A DNA stretch of 64,000 bases from Sphingomonas sp. HITSZ_GF (GTDB lineage Bacteria > Pseudomonadota > Alphaproteobacteria > Sphingomonadales > Sphingomonadaceae), in contig NZ_JARQXA010000002.1 of assembly GCF_029543155.1 (NCBI RefSeq), forward strand, positions 248,001 through 312,000. Reading direction: 5' to 3'. The notes below the pieces were generated by a model, which saw nothing but the letters and a program-made list of their open reading frames with translations, did no database searches and was not told the DNA's origin. Of this stretch, positions 31,296 to 42,902 are shown piece after piece. Within the stretch, counting starts at the first letter, position 1. Each line of letters opens with the position of its first letter. Both the position numbers and the translations under genes were made by a program.

Positions 31296-32335
31296 TCAGT
31301 CCTTCAGGATCTTCTTGAGGGCGGTGCCGATGCGGACCGGGCCGGGGAAATAGGCCCATTCCAGGCTGTGCGGGTAGGGCGTGTCGAAGCCGGTGACGCG
31401 CTCGATCGGCGCTTCGAGATGGTAGAAGCAGCGCTCCTGGACCTGGGCCGAAAGCTCGGCGCCGAAGCCGGAAGTGCGGGTCGCCTCATGGACGATCAGG
31501 CAGCGGCCGGTCTTCTTGACCGACTCCTCGATCGTCTCGATGTCGAGCGGCACCAGCGTGCGCAGATCGACGATCTCGGCATCGATGCCCATTTCCTCGA
31601 CCGTGTTGGCGACGACATGGACCATCGTGCCGTAGCAGAGGATCGTCACTGCCTCGCCCGGACGGACGACCGAAGCCTTGCCCAGCTCGACGCGGTAATG
31701 CCCCTCGGGCACCTGCGCGCCGGGGTGATCGGCCCAGGTCTTGGCCGGGCGGTCATAATGGCCGTGGAACGGGCCGTTGTAGATGCGCTTGGGCTCGAGG
31801 AAGAGGACGGGGTCGTTATCCTCGATCGCCGCGATCAGCAGCCCCTTGGCGTCATAGGGCGTCGAGGGGATCACCGTCTTCATCCCCGAGACATGGGTGA
31901 AGATGCCCTCGGGCGACTGGCTGTGCGTCTGGCCGCCGAAGATGCCGCCGCCATAGGGCGAGCGGATCGTGATCGGCGCGGTGAAGTCCGCCGCCGAGCG
32001 ATAGCGCAGCCGCGCCGCTTCGGAGACGAGCTGGTCGAGCGCCGGATAGATATAATCGGCGAACTGGATCTCGGGGACGGGGCGCAGGCCATAGGCGCCC
32101 ATGCCGATCGCCACGCCCATGATGCCGATCTCGGTGATCGGCGTGTCGAAGGCGCGGGTCTTGCCGTACTTGGCCTGGAGCCCGGCCGTCGCGCGGAAGA
32201 CGCCGCCGAAATAGCCGACATCCTCGCCCATCACGACCACATTCGGGTCGCGCGCCATCATCACGTCCATGGCCGAGTTGATCGCCTGGATCATGTTCAT
32301 CTGGGTGGTTGCACCCGCTTCAGTGACCGTGTCGG

Positions 32336-32339
<4 letters not shown>
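31296..32339 (-). CDS. bkdA2: Branched-chain 2-oxoacid dehydrogenase E1 beta subunit
   Basis: E1 beta pairs with E1 alpha to decarboxylate branched 2-oxoacids with thiamine diphosphate. The 347-residue protein has the transketolase pyrimidine-type fold: VVVMGEDVGYFGGVFRAT near 32-49, FDTPITEIGIMGVAIGMGAY and the His-rich APIERVTGFDTPYPH at the end. The ATG at 32339 overlaps the hydrolase stop by 4 nt and is preferred to the start at 32387, which lies in the hydrolase gene. It precedes E2 directly. Confidence 0.94.
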
Positions 32340-34542
<2,203 letters not shown>

Positions 34543-34639
34543 TCAAAGATCGACGCAAGTAGGTCAGGGGTGCTGACCTGAAACTGCCGGGTGGAAGGAT
34601 GGGAATTCGAGGCGGGCGGATGCCCTGCGACATTAACCT

Positions 34640-34718
34640 GTTCCCCGGCGAAAGCCGGGGCCCAGGGTCACAAGCGGAACGGCAGAGAAACCCTGGGCCC
34701 CGGCGTTCGCCGGGGAAC
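34640..34718. repeat. Family B variant repeat, intergenic
   Basis: The arms GTTCCCCGGCGAAAGCCGGG and CCCCGGCGTTCGCCGGGGAAC enclose a short central region with inner arms CCCAGGGT / ACCCTGGG. It starts 12 nt beyond the M3 peptidase stop. Confidence 0.92.
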
Positions 34719-34730
34719 GGAAAGGCTAAA

Positions 34731-36869
34731 TCACGCCACCGGGAACCCGCGCCGCTTGAACAGTGCCGACACGTCGGGGTCACGCCCGCGGAAGGCGCGG
34801 TATGCGAGCTTGCGATCGGTCTCGTTGCCGGTGGAGAGAAGAGTCGCGCGGAAACGGTCGGCCGTCTTCTTGTCCCAGACATTGCCGGTTTCCTGGAATG
34901 CCGCCCAGGTGTCGGCGTCCATCGTCTCGGACCAGAGGTACGAATAATAGCCGGCCGAATAGGCATCGGACGAGAAGAGGTGGCTGAACTGCGGCAGCCG
35001 GTGGCGCAGCACGATCTCCTTGGGCATGCCGAGCGCGGCGAGCGCTTCCTTCTCGAACGCGGCGATGTCGGTGACCGGCACCTCGCGATCGTGGAGCTGC
35101 ATGTCGAGGATCGCGCAGGCGAGATATTCGACCGTGTCGAAGCCCTGGTTGAAGGTGGACGACTTCTCGATCTTGTCGACCAGCGCCTGGGGCATCGGCG
35201 CGCCGGTCTTGTAGTGCCTGGCGTATTTGTCGAGCACGTCGCGGGTGAGCAGCCAGTTCTCGTTCACCTGGCTGGGATATTCGACGAAGTCGCGCGGCGT
35301 GCCGGCGAGCCCCGGATAGGTGATGTTCTGGAGCAGGCTGTGGATCGCATGGCCGAACTCGTGGAACAGCGTGGTCGCATCGTCGAGGCTGATCAGCGTC
35401 GGCTCGCCGGCGCCGCCGCGCACGAAATTGTTGTTGTTCGAGGCCAGCGTGTTGCGCACGCCGCCGAACTTCTGCTGGCCGCGATAGCGGGTGGCCCAGG
35501 CGCCCGAGCGCTTTCCGGAACGGGCATAGCCGTCGAAATAGAAGATGCCGACATTCTTCCCCGTGCGCGTGTCGGTAACCTCGAAGGTGCGCACGGCGGG
35601 ATCGAACACCGGCACGTCCTGCACTTCCTTGAAGCCGAGATCGTAGAGCCGGCCGGCGGCGTAGAAGGCGCCCTGGAGGATGTTGGTGAGCTCGAGATAC
35701 GGCTTCACCTCGCTCTCATCGAGGTCGTACTTCGCCTTGCGGACCTTCTCGGCATAGAAGCGATAGTCCCAGGGCTCGATCGTGATCTTGGCGCCTTCCT
35801 TGTCCGCCAATGCCTGCATATCCGCGACTTCCTCCGCCACCCGGGCGCGGGCGGCGGGCCATACCGCCATCATCAGCTTCATCGCATTGGCCGGAGTCTC
35901 GGCCATGGTGTCGTCCATGCGGTACCAGGCGTGGTTCTTGAAGCCGAGCAGCTTGGCGCGCTGCTGGCGCAGCTTGAGGATCTCGGCGATGCCGGCCTTG
36001 TTGTCGCTGGCATTGCCATTGTCGCCGCGCGAGACGAAGGCGCGCCAGACCTTTTCGCGCAGGCCCCGGTCGGTCGAATAGGTGAGGAAGGGCGCGACCG
36101 AGGAGCGGGTGTTGACCACTGCCCAGCCGGCAACCTTGCGTTCGTCGGCCGCAGCCTTGAGCGATGCCTTGAAGCTCTCGGGCAGGCCGGCGAGCTGGGC
36201 CTCGCTGTCGAGGACGATCCAGGTCTCCTCGTCCGCCAGCAGCTTGCGGCTGAAATCGGAGAAGGCGGAGGCAAGCGCCTGGTTGAGCCGGCTGACCTCG
36301 GCGCGTTCGGCATCGGAAAGCGCGGCGCCGCGGCGGACGAAGCTGCGATAGCTGCGCTCGAGCAGGCGGAGCTGCTGGGGATCGAGCTTCTGCTTCGCAC
36401 GCGTGTCGTAGGCGCCCTTCACCCGGGCGAAGAGCAGCGGATCGAGGAACAGCTCGTCATTGGCCCTGGCGAGCTTCGGGCTCCATTCGCGGTCGATCGC
36501 CTGGACCTGCTTGTCGGCGAGGTTGCTGGTATAGACGCCCCAGGCCGACTGGACCCTATCCATCGTGTCGCCGGCCTTCTGCATCGGCTCGATCACGGTG
36601 TGGAAGGTCGAGGCGGTACGCGCGTTGCGGATCGCGTGGATCTCCTGGCGCTGTTCGGCGATTGCGGCCTCGAAGGCGGCGGGGAACATCTCCGCCTTGA
36701 ACTTGTCCCAGGGCGGCACCCCGCCATAGCCGCCCGGCCAGGGCTGGAGCAAAGGCGCGGCATCGACGGGTTCGGCGGCTTTGGCCATCAGGCTCCCCAG
36801 GAACGGCGAGGTCGCGAGCACCGCGCTGGTACCGAGAAGCGCCTGGCGGCGGCTGAAGTTGCGGATCAT
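34731..36869 (-). CDS. M3-family metallopeptidase (peptidyl-dipeptidase Dcp-like), Tat-exported
   Basis: Thimet oligopeptidase-like zinc enzymes cut short peptides. The 712-residue protein shows the zinc motif HEFGH (503-507) in TTLFHEFGHAIHSLLQ, and further family motifs such as GIFYFDGYARSGKRSGAW (about 441-458) and YSAGYYSYLWSE near 650. A twin-arginine leader (FSRRQALLG, residues 5-13, then a hydrophobic run) suggests Tat export, so it probably trims peptides in the periplasm. The ATG at 36869 starts this leader; upstream extension is an antisense shadow of the imu genes. Confidence 0.93.
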   Translation of the reverse strand: MIRNFSRRQALLGTSAVLATSPFLGSLMAKAAEPVDAAPLLQPWPGGYGGVPPWDKFKAEMFPAAFEAAIAEQRQEIHAIRNARTASTFHTVIEPMQKAGDTMDRVQSAWGVYTSNLADKQVQAIDREWSPKLARANDELFLDPLLFARVKGAYDTRAKQKLDPQQLRLLERSYRSFVRRGAALSDAERAEVSRLNQALASAFSDFSRKLLADEETWIVLDSEAQLAGLPESFKASLKAAADERKVAGWAVVNTRSSVAPFLTYSTDRGLREKVWRAFVSRGDNGNASDNKAGIAEILKLRQQRAKLLGFKNHAWYRMDDTMAETPANAMKLMMAVWPAARARVAEEVADMQALADKEGAKITIEPWDYRFYAEKVRKAKYDLDESEVKPYLELTNILQGAFYAAGRLYDLGFKEVQDVPVFDPAVRTFEVTDTRTGKNVGIFYFDGYARSGKRSGAWATRYRGQQKFGGVRNTLASNNNNFVRGGAGEPTLISLDDATTLFHEFGHAIHSLLQNITYPGLAGTPRDFVEYPSQVNENWLLTRDVLDKYARHYKTGAPMPQALVDKIEKSSTFNQGFDTVEYLACAILDMQLHDREVPVTDIAAFEKEALAALGMPKEIVLRHRLPQFSHLFSSDAYSAGYYSYLWSETMDADTWAAFQETGNVWDKKTADRFRATLLSTGNETDRKLAYRAFRGRDPDVSALFKRRGFPVA

Positions 36870-36932
36870 GTGCGCGAAGCTCCCTGAATTCTGCGATTGC
36901 GGCGAGCTTAGGCGGCTGGTGCCGAATGGCAA

Positions 36933-36966
36933 TTGACTCTGGTCCGATATGGAACAGAATAGGAAC
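36933..36966 (+). promoter_or_regulatory. LexA-controlled promoter of the imu cassette
   Basis: TTGACT (36933-36938) is a likely -35 box. GAAC-N7-GAAC (36952-36966) matches the alphaproteobacterial SOS box exactly and overlaps the expected -10 region, so LexA would block transcription. The imuA ATG follows 27 nt later. Confidence 0.88.
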
Positions 36967-36992
36967 ATTCTTGTTTCCCGAGTCGCGAGTAA

Positions 36993-37742
36993 ATGGCCGA
37001 TCCTGCCGTCCTGAAGCAATTGCGCGAGAGCCTGCGCGGGCTCGAGGCCGGCGGATTCCGCCGGCGCCCCGCCTTGCCCTTCGGCATCGAGGCGGTGGAT
37101 TCGCGGCTCGCCGATGGCGGGCTGCGGCTCGATGCGCTGCACGAAGTGGCGGCGGGCACCAGCGACATGGCGGACGATTGCGCGGCGACCCTGTTCCTCG
37201 CCGGAATCGCGGCGCGCGCCTGGGGGCCGGTGCTGTGGGTGGTACGGCGGCGCGACCTGTTCGCGCCCGGGCTCGCCCAGTCGGGGCTCGACCACAAAAG
37301 GCTGATCTATGCCGAGGCGCAGGACGATGCCGAGCTGCTGGCGATCATGGAGGAAGGGCTGCGCCATCGCGGGCTGGGCGCAGTGATCGGCGAGGCCAAG
37401 CGCGCGGACATGACCGCGACGCGGCGACTGCAGCTCGCAGCCGAAGGCGGGCGGACGATCGCGCTGCTGATGAAGCGCGCGGCGCGCGAAGGCAGCAATC
37501 CGATCGCCATGCCCTCGGCAGCCGTGACGCGCTGGCGAGTGACCTGCGCGCCCTCGGCACCGCTGCCGGTGGCGGGCGTCGGGCGTCCGCGCTGGAAGCT
37601 CGAGCTGGCGCGGCAAAAGGGGGGCGAAGGTTTCGAACTGATCGTGGAGGCATGTGATGCAACGGGTCGCTGCGCTCTTCCTCCCGTTATGGCCGATCGA
37701 AAGGCTGTGGCGGCAGGAAATGCGCCCCGCCGCGCGGCCTGA
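36993..37742 (+). CDS. imuA: ImuA, SOS mutagenesis cassette protein
   Basis: ImuA is a RecA/SulA-like protein that works with ImuB and DnaE2 in damage-induced mutagenesis. The 249-residue protein has the family opening (ALPFGIEAVDSRLADGGLRL, about 28-47) and an ALHEVAAG segment, RecA-like in outline, but the Walker A lysine is not obvious. A downstream LGAVIGEAKRADMTATRRLQ block is typical. It is the first gene of the SOS-regulated operon and overlaps imuB by about 86 nt in another frame, which is unusually long; the overlap suggests a strong translational coupling or a late stop. Confidence 0.9.
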   Translation: MADPAVLKQLRESLRGLEAGGFRRRPALPFGIEAVDSRLADGGLRLDALHEVAAGTSDMADDCAATLFLAGIAARAWGPVLWVVRRRDLFAPGLAQSGLDHKRLIYAEAQDDAELLAIMEEGLRHRGLGAVIGEAKRADMTATRRLQLAAEGGRTIALLMKRAAREGSNPIAMPSAAVTRWRVTCAPSAPLPVAGVGRPRWKLELARQKGGEGFELIVEACDATGRCALPPVMADRKAVAAGNAPRRAA

Positions 37743-39567
37743 CCCGCGCGCCCTCGCCGCCCCCGCCGCGCCGCTGCGCAAGCCGGCGCAGCATGAGGGG
37801 CATTGGCGGCCCGGCGCGAAATGGGCGCAGGAGGATGAACCAGTTCCTCCCCGAGCTCGGCTCGGGGAGGGGGACCGCGCGACGCAGTCGCGTGGTGGAG
37901 GGGCGGCGGGCGAAGCCCGCCGGCTGACGCCGGCGGCCCCTCCACCACGCCGCTTCGCGGCGCGGTCCCCCTCCCCCAGCAAGCTGGGGAAGGAATTATT
38001 CGCCCCCCTCATCACCACGCTTCGCAACGGCAGCCGCATCGAGATCGCCGCCGCCTGCCCTGCCGCGCAGGCGCTGGGCCTGCGGCCCGGCATGGCGGTG
38101 ACCCAGGCGCGCGCGCAGGTGCCGGGGCTCGATATCCGCCCGGCCGATCCCGAAGGCGACCTGGCATCACTCAGGCGCCTCGCCATCCTTGCCGCGCGGC
38201 GCTGGTCGCCGGTGGTGGCGCTGTCGGGTGCCGACGGGCTGTTCCTCGACCTGAGCGGCACCGCGCATCTGTTCGGTGGCGAGGCGAAGATGGCGCGCCG
38301 CATCGTCCGCCTGCTCGCCCGCGCCGGCTTCACTGCGCGGATCGCGATCGCCGACACGCCGGGTGCCGCCTGGGCATTGGCAAGATACCGTCACCCCGGC
38401 GAAAGCCGGGATCTCATGCCGCAATCCGAACGTGCCATCGCACGAGACCCCGGCTTTCGCCGGGGTGACGGTTTTATCTGCCCGCCGGGCGGACAGGCCG
38501 AGTCGCTCGCGGACCTGCCCACCCCGGCGCTGCGCATCGACGAGGCCGCAGTCGAGCTGCTCAAGCGGCTGGGGGTCGAGCGGATCGGCCAGCTCGCCGC
38601 CCTGCCCCGCGCCCCGCTCACCCGCCGCTTCGGCGCGGCGACGGTGCTGCGGCTCGACCAGGCGCTGGGCCGCATCGCCGAACCGCTCGATCCGGTCATC
38701 CCACCCGAGAGCATCGCCGTGCAGCAGCGCTTCGCCGAGCCGATCGCCAGCGCCGAGGCCATCGAGCATTGGCTGGGCACGCTCACCCCGCGTTTGGCCG
38801 CCGCATTGGAGGCCGAGGGGCTGGGGGTGCAGGCGCTCGAATGCGTCGCCGAGCGGATCGACGGCGTGCCGCAGCGCATCCGCATCGGCCTGGCCCGCCC
38901 CAATCGCGACGCCGCGCATCTGCTCCGCCTGCTCAAGCGGCGCATCGAGGATGTCGAGCCGGGGTACGGGATCGACGCGATCACCCTCCATGTCCGCCGC
39001 GCCGCGCCGCTCGGGCCCGAGCCGATGGTCGAGCGGCTCGACGAGGAAGCCGCGCCCGACATCGCCACCTTGGTCGATACGCTGGCGACGCGGATCGGCC
39101 AGGGCGGCATGTGGCGGATGCGCCCGGTGGAGAGCGACGTACCCGAGCGCGCCGCAACGCGCATGCCGGTGATCGATCCGCCCGTGCGCGGCACCACCCG
39201 CGCGAAGATCGACGATATCCGCCAGCTCGACCGCCAGCCCGAGCTGCACCCCTGGCACCCCGGCTGGGCCAAGCCGGCCCGGCTGCTCGCCCGGCCCGAG
39301 CGGCTCGATCATGTGATGGCGGAGCTGCCCGACCAGCCGCCGCGCCGCTTCACCTGGCGGGGCACCGCGCACCGGGTGATCCATGCCGACGGGCCCGAGC
39401 GCATCCAGGGCGAATGGTGGAAGCGCGATGCCGAGCGGCTGAGCGTGCGCGACTATTTCCGCGTCGAGGACGAGGCCGGCCGCCGCTACTGGCTGTTCCG
39501 CGCCGGCGATGGCGAGCGCGCCGTGACGGGGGATTTGAGCTGGTATCTCCACGGAGTGTTCGGATGA
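37657..39567 (+). CDS. imuB: ImuB, catalytically inactive Y-family polymerase homologue with two repeat insertions
   Basis: ImuB links the beta clamp, ImuA and DnaE2 in translesion synthesis. The start MQRVAALFLPLWPIERLWR differs from active Y-family enzymes in lacking the acidic catalytic residues, as expected. The fingers/palm/little-finger-like regions run to about 450, followed by a long C-terminal extension with HPWHPGWAKPARLLARPERL and FRVEDEAGRRYWLFRAG. At 636 residues it is longer than usual: a family A repeat adds residues about 63-113 and a family B repeat adds about 244-271. Both keep the frame. The ATG at 37657 follows a GTG at 37654; the stop overlaps dnaE2 as ATGA. Confidence 0.93.
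   Translation: MQRVAALFLPLWPIERLWRQEMRPAARPDPRALAAPAAPLRKPAQHEGHWRPGAKWAQEDEPVPPRARLGEGDRATQSRGGGAAGEARRLTPAAPPPRRFAARSPSPSKLGKELFAPLITTLRNGSRIEIAAACPAAQALGLRPGMAVTQARAQVPGLDIRPADPEGDLASLRRLAILAARRWSPVVALSGADGLFLDLSGTAHLFGGEAKMARRIVRLLARAGFTARIAIADTPGAAWALARYRHPGESRDLMPQSERAIARDPGFRRGDGFICPPGGQAESLADLPTPALRIDEAAVELLKRLGVERIGQLAALPRAPLTRRFGAATVLRLDQALGRIAEPLDPVIPPESIAVQQRFAEPIASAEAIEHWLGTLTPRLAAALEAEGLGVQALECVAERIDGVPQRIRIGLARPNRDAAHLLRLLKRRIEDVEPGYGIDAITLHVRRAAPLGPEPMVERLDEEAAPDIATLVDTLATRIGQGGMWRMRPVESDVPERAATRMPVIDPPVRGTTRAKIDDIRQLDRQPELHPWHPGWAKPARLLARPERLDHVMAELPDQPPRRFTWRGTAHRVIHADGPERIQGEWWKRDAERLSVRDYFRVEDEAGRRYWLFRAGDGERAVTGDLSWYLHGVFG
37845..37994. repeat. Family A palindromic repeat inside imuB
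   Basis: The 150-bp copy has ends TTCCTCCCCGAGCTCGGCTC and AGCAAGCTGGGGAAGGA and internal arms GTGGTGGAGGGG / CCCCTCCACCAC. It is read through as Arg/Pro/Ala/Ser-rich residues. Confidence 0.9.
38390..38469. repeat. Family B palindromic repeat inside imuB
   Basis: The arms GTCACCCCGGCGAAAGCCGG and CCGGCTTTCGCCGGGGTGAC are complements over 20 nt. It is translated as HPGESRDLM...DPGFRRGDG. Confidence 0.92.
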
Positions 39568-42500
39568 CCTATGCCGAGCTCCAGGTGACGACGCATTATT
39601 CGTTCCTGCGCGGGGCGTCCTCGCCCGAGGACCTGTTTCGCCAGGCGGCGCTGCTGGGCCTGCCGGCGCTTGGCATCGTCGATCGCAATTCGGTAGGCGG
39701 CGTGGTGCGTGCGCTGGTCGCGTCGGAGCAGCTTTCCAAGGCGGGCTTTCCGGTCAAGATGATCGCCGGCTGCCGGCTCGACCTGGCCGATGGCAGTTCG
39801 GTGCTGGTCTGGCCCGAGGATCGTGCCGCCTGGTCGCGCCTCACCCGGCTGCTCACGCTCGGCAAGTCGCGCGCCGATGCGCAAAAGGGCGAGAAGGGCC
39901 AATGCTTCCTTCATTGGGACGACCTTGCCGCGGCGAGCGAGGGGCTGGTTGGTGCGCTCGTCCCCGGCCTCGCCGACACCGGCGATCCGCAGGCGCTGGG
40001 CTGGATGGCGGATGTGTTCGGGGAACGCGGGCATCTGTGCCTCACCCAGCACCGCCGCCCCGGCGACGCGCTGCGGCTGCACCAACTCGACCGCGCCGCA
40101 CGCCGCTTCGGCCTGACCCCGCTCGCCACCGGCGACGTGCTCTACGACACCCCCGACCGGCGGATGCTGCAGGACGTGGTGACGGCGATCCGCGAGAAAT
40201 GCACGATCGACGAACTCGGCTTCCGCCGCGAGCGCAGTGCCGACCGGCACCTGAAGTCTCCGCAGGAAATGGCGCGCCGCTTCCGCGATTACCCGCACGC
40301 GCTGGCGGCATCGGAGGCGATCGCCGAGCGCTGCCAGTTCAGCCTGCGCGACCTGAAGCACCAATATCCCGAGGAAGAAGTCATCCATGGCCGCAGCGCG
40401 CAGGACGCGCTCGCCGCGCTCGCCTGGAACGGGCTCAAGCAGCGCTTCGCCGGCAAGCCGAGCCAGGCGCATCAGGATCTGCTCACCCATGAGCTCGGGC
40501 TGGTCGCGAAGATGGAATACGCGCCCTATTTTCTGACGGTCAATTCGATCGTCCAGTTCGCGCTCAGCCAGCACATCCTCTGCCAGGGACGCGGCAGCGC
40601 CGCCAATTCGGTGATCTGCTTCGCGCTGGGCATCACTTCGATCGATCCGATCAAGCACCAGCTGCTGTTCGAGCGCTTCATCTCGACCGAGCGCAAGGAG
40701 CCGCCCGACATCGATGTCGATTTCGAGCATGAGCGGCGCGAGGAAGTGATCCAGTGGATCTACGAGCATTACGGCCAGGATCATGCCGCGCTGACTGCGG
40801 TGGTGATCCGCTTCCGCTCGCGCAGTGCCTTGCGCGAGGTCGGCAAGGCGATGGGCCTGCCCGAGGACATGACCGCAGCGCTGTCGTCACAGGTCTGGGG
40901 CTGGTCGAACGATGTCGATGACCGGCACGCCGACGCGCTCAACCTCGACCGCAGCGATCCGCGCCTCGCGCTGACACTCGAACTGGCCCGCCAGCTGGTC
41001 AACACGCCGCGCCACCTTTCCCAGCACCCGGGCGGCTTCGTGCTGACCCGCGACAAGCTGCACGACCTGATCCCGGTCGAGCCCGCCGCGATGGTCGATC
41101 GCCGCGTCGTTGAATGGGAGAAGCTGGACATCGAGGAGCTGGGTTTCATGAAGGTCGATATCCTCGGCCTCGGCATGCTCGGCTGCATGCGGCGCAGCTT
41201 CGATCTGCTGGCCCAGCACAAGGCCACGCACCTCACCCTCGCTGCGCCGCTGATGCAGGAAGAAGACGCGCTTACCTTCGACATGATCCAGCAGGCCGAT
41301 ACGCTGGGCGTGTTCCAGATCGAGAGCCGCGCGCAGATGTCGATGCTGCCGCGGATGAAGCCGGTGAATTTCTACGACATCGCGATCCAGGTCGCGATCG
41401 TCCGGCCGGGGCCGATCCAGGGCAACATGGTCCACCCCTATCTCAAGCGCCGGCAGAATCCGGCGCTGGTCGACTATCCCTCGCCGGCGCTGGAGAGCGT
41501 GCTGAAGAAGACGCTGGGCGTGCCGCTGTTCCAGGAACAGGCCATGCAGGTGGCGATGGTCGGCGCAGGCTTCACTGCCACCGAGGCAGACCGGTTGCGA
41601 CGCGCGATGGCGACGTTCAAGTCGAGCGGCGATATCGGCGAGTTCGGCCCCAGGCTGATCAGCGGCATGCTCGAGCGCGGCATCAGCCAGGACTTCGCCG
41701 AGCGCGTGGTCGAGCAGATCAAGGGCTTCAGCAATTACGGCTTTCCCGAGAGCCACGCCGCCAGCTTCGCCAAGATCGCCTATGCCTCGAGCTGGATGAA
41801 ATGCCATCATCCCGATATATTCTGCACCGCGCTGCTCAACGCGCAGCCGATGGGCTTCTATGCGCCAGCGCAGTTGATCCGCGATGCGCGCAACCACGGA
41901 GTGGAGGCGCGCGCCGTCTGCATCAACGACAGCGACTGGGATACGCGAATCGTGCCCGAGGGGCCGAACGCGCGCGAACGGGACGCCAGATTCTGCGGCA
42001 CCGAAGCCGACTGGAACAGCCTCCAGCCGATCCGGCTCGGCATGCGCATCGTGCAGGGGTTGGCACAGGGCGATGCCGAGGCGATCCTGACGGCGCGCAG
42101 GCAGGCCCCGTTCACATCGATCGAGGATATCTGGCGGCGTTCGCGCGTGAAGCCCGCCGCGCTCGAGCGGCTGGCGCGGGCCGACGCCTTCCAGGCGCTC
42201 GGCCTCAACCGGCGCCAGGCGCTCTGGGCGATCAAGGGGCTGGGCCAGGCGCCGCTCGACCTGTTCGCCGCCGCCGATGCCCGCGAAGGCGCGACCGTAG
42301 CGGAAGTGGTGGAGCCAGCCGTGGCGCTGCTGCCGCTCAGCGCCGGGCGCGAAGTGGTGGAGGATTACCGTGCGACCCAGCTTTCGCTGCGCGCGCACCC
42401 CCTCTCGTTCCTGCGCGACCGGCTGGCGGCCCGGCGGATCGCGAAATGCAGCGACCTCCTAAACATGAAGGACGGCGAGCGCGTCGAAGTCGCCGGGCTG

Positions 42501-42902
42501 ATCCTCGTCCGCCAGCGGCCGGGCAGCGCCAAGGGCGTGGTGTTCGTCACGCTGGAGGACGAGACCGGCATCGCCAATGCCGTGCTGTGGGCAGATCGCT
42601 TCGAAGCGAACCGCCGCACCGTGATGTCCGCCACGATGCTGGCGATCCGGGGCAAGGTGCAACGCGAGGGCATCGTCATCCATGTCGTCGCCGAGCAGAT
42701 CAGCGACCTGACGCCCTGGCTGCGCGAAGTCGGCGAACTCGACCTTCCCAACATGACGATGCCCGGCGACGGCGCCACCCATGGCGGCACGATCGATCCG
42801 CGCGACCGGCTCGTCCCCCGCCAGCGCCCGGCCGACAGCTGGCCGCCCCGCAGCCTCAAGGCGCCGGAGCTGATCCCGGTGCGCTCAAGAGACTTCCACT
42901 GA
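39564..42902 (+). CDS. dnaE2: Error-prone DNA polymerase III alpha subunit DnaE2
   Basis: DnaE2 is the mutagenic C-family polymerase of the SOS cassette and copies damaged templates. The 1112-residue protein begins with the PHP domain (YAELQVTTHYSFLRGASSP), carries the polymerase active site with PDIDVDFEH near 382, the CQGRGSAANSVICFALG motif (about 340) and a C-terminal OB-fold region (about 965-1050). The ATG overlaps the imuB stop by 4 nt. It is expected to be induced together with imuA and imuB through the SOS box at 36952. Confidence 0.97.
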   Translation: MTYAELQVTTHYSFLRGASSPEDLFRQAALLGLPALGIVDRNSVGGVVRALVASEQLSKAGFPVKMIAGCRLDLADGSSVLVWPEDRAAWSRLTRLLTLGKSRADAQKGEKGQCFLHWDDLAAASEGLVGALVPGLADTGDPQALGWMADVFGERGHLCLTQHRRPGDALRLHQLDRAARRFGLTPLATGDVLYDTPDRRMLQDVVTAIREKCTIDELGFRRERSADRHLKSPQEMARRFRDYPHALAASEAIAERCQFSLRDLKHQYPEEEVIHGRSAQDALAALAWNGLKQRFAGKPSQAHQDLLTHELGLVAKMEYAPYFLTVNSIVQFALSQHILCQGRGSAANSVICFALGITSIDPIKHQLLFERFISTERKEPPDIDVDFEHERREEVIQWIYEHYGQDHAALTAVVIRFRSRSALREVGKAMGLPEDMTAALSSQVWGWSNDVDDRHADALNLDRSDPRLALTLELARQLVNTPRHLSQHPGGFVLTRDKLHDLIPVEPAAMVDRRVVEWEKLDIEELGFMKVDILGLGMLGCMRRSFDLLAQHKATHLTLAAPLMQEEDALTFDMIQQADTLGVFQIESRAQMSMLPRMKPVNFYDIAIQVAIVRPGPIQGNMVHPYLKRRQNPALVDYPSPALESVLKKTLGVPLFQEQAMQVAMVGAGFTATEADRLRRAMATFKSSGDIGEFGPRLISGMLERGISQDFAERVVEQIKGFSNYGFPESHAASFAKIAYASSWMKCHHPDIFCTALLNAQPMGFYAPAQLIRDARNHGVEARAVCINDSDWDTRIVPEGPNARERDARFCGTEADWNSLQPIRLGMRIVQGLAQGDAEAILTARRQAPFTSIEDIWRRSRVKPAALERLARADAFQALGLNRRQALWAIKGLGQAPLDLFAAADAREGATVAEVVEPAVALLPLSAGREVVEDYRATQLSLRAHPLSFLRDRLAARRIAKCSDLLNMKDGERVEVAGLILVRQRPGSAKGVVFVTLEDETGIANAVLWADRFEANRRTVMSATMLAIRGKVQREGIVIHVVAEQISDLTPWLREVGELDLPNMTMPGDGATHGGTIDPRDRLVPRQRPADSWPPRSLKAPELIPVRSRDFH

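Noticed and set aside
37845..37994. Possible CRISPR or tandem array in the palindromic repeat
   Set aside because: The element is a single palindrome with nested arms, without regularly spaced direct repeats or spacers, and no cas genes are nearby.
36870..38357. N-terminal extension of the M3 peptidase frame
   Set aside because: It would run antisense through imuA/imuB and remove the twin-arginine leader from the N-terminus.
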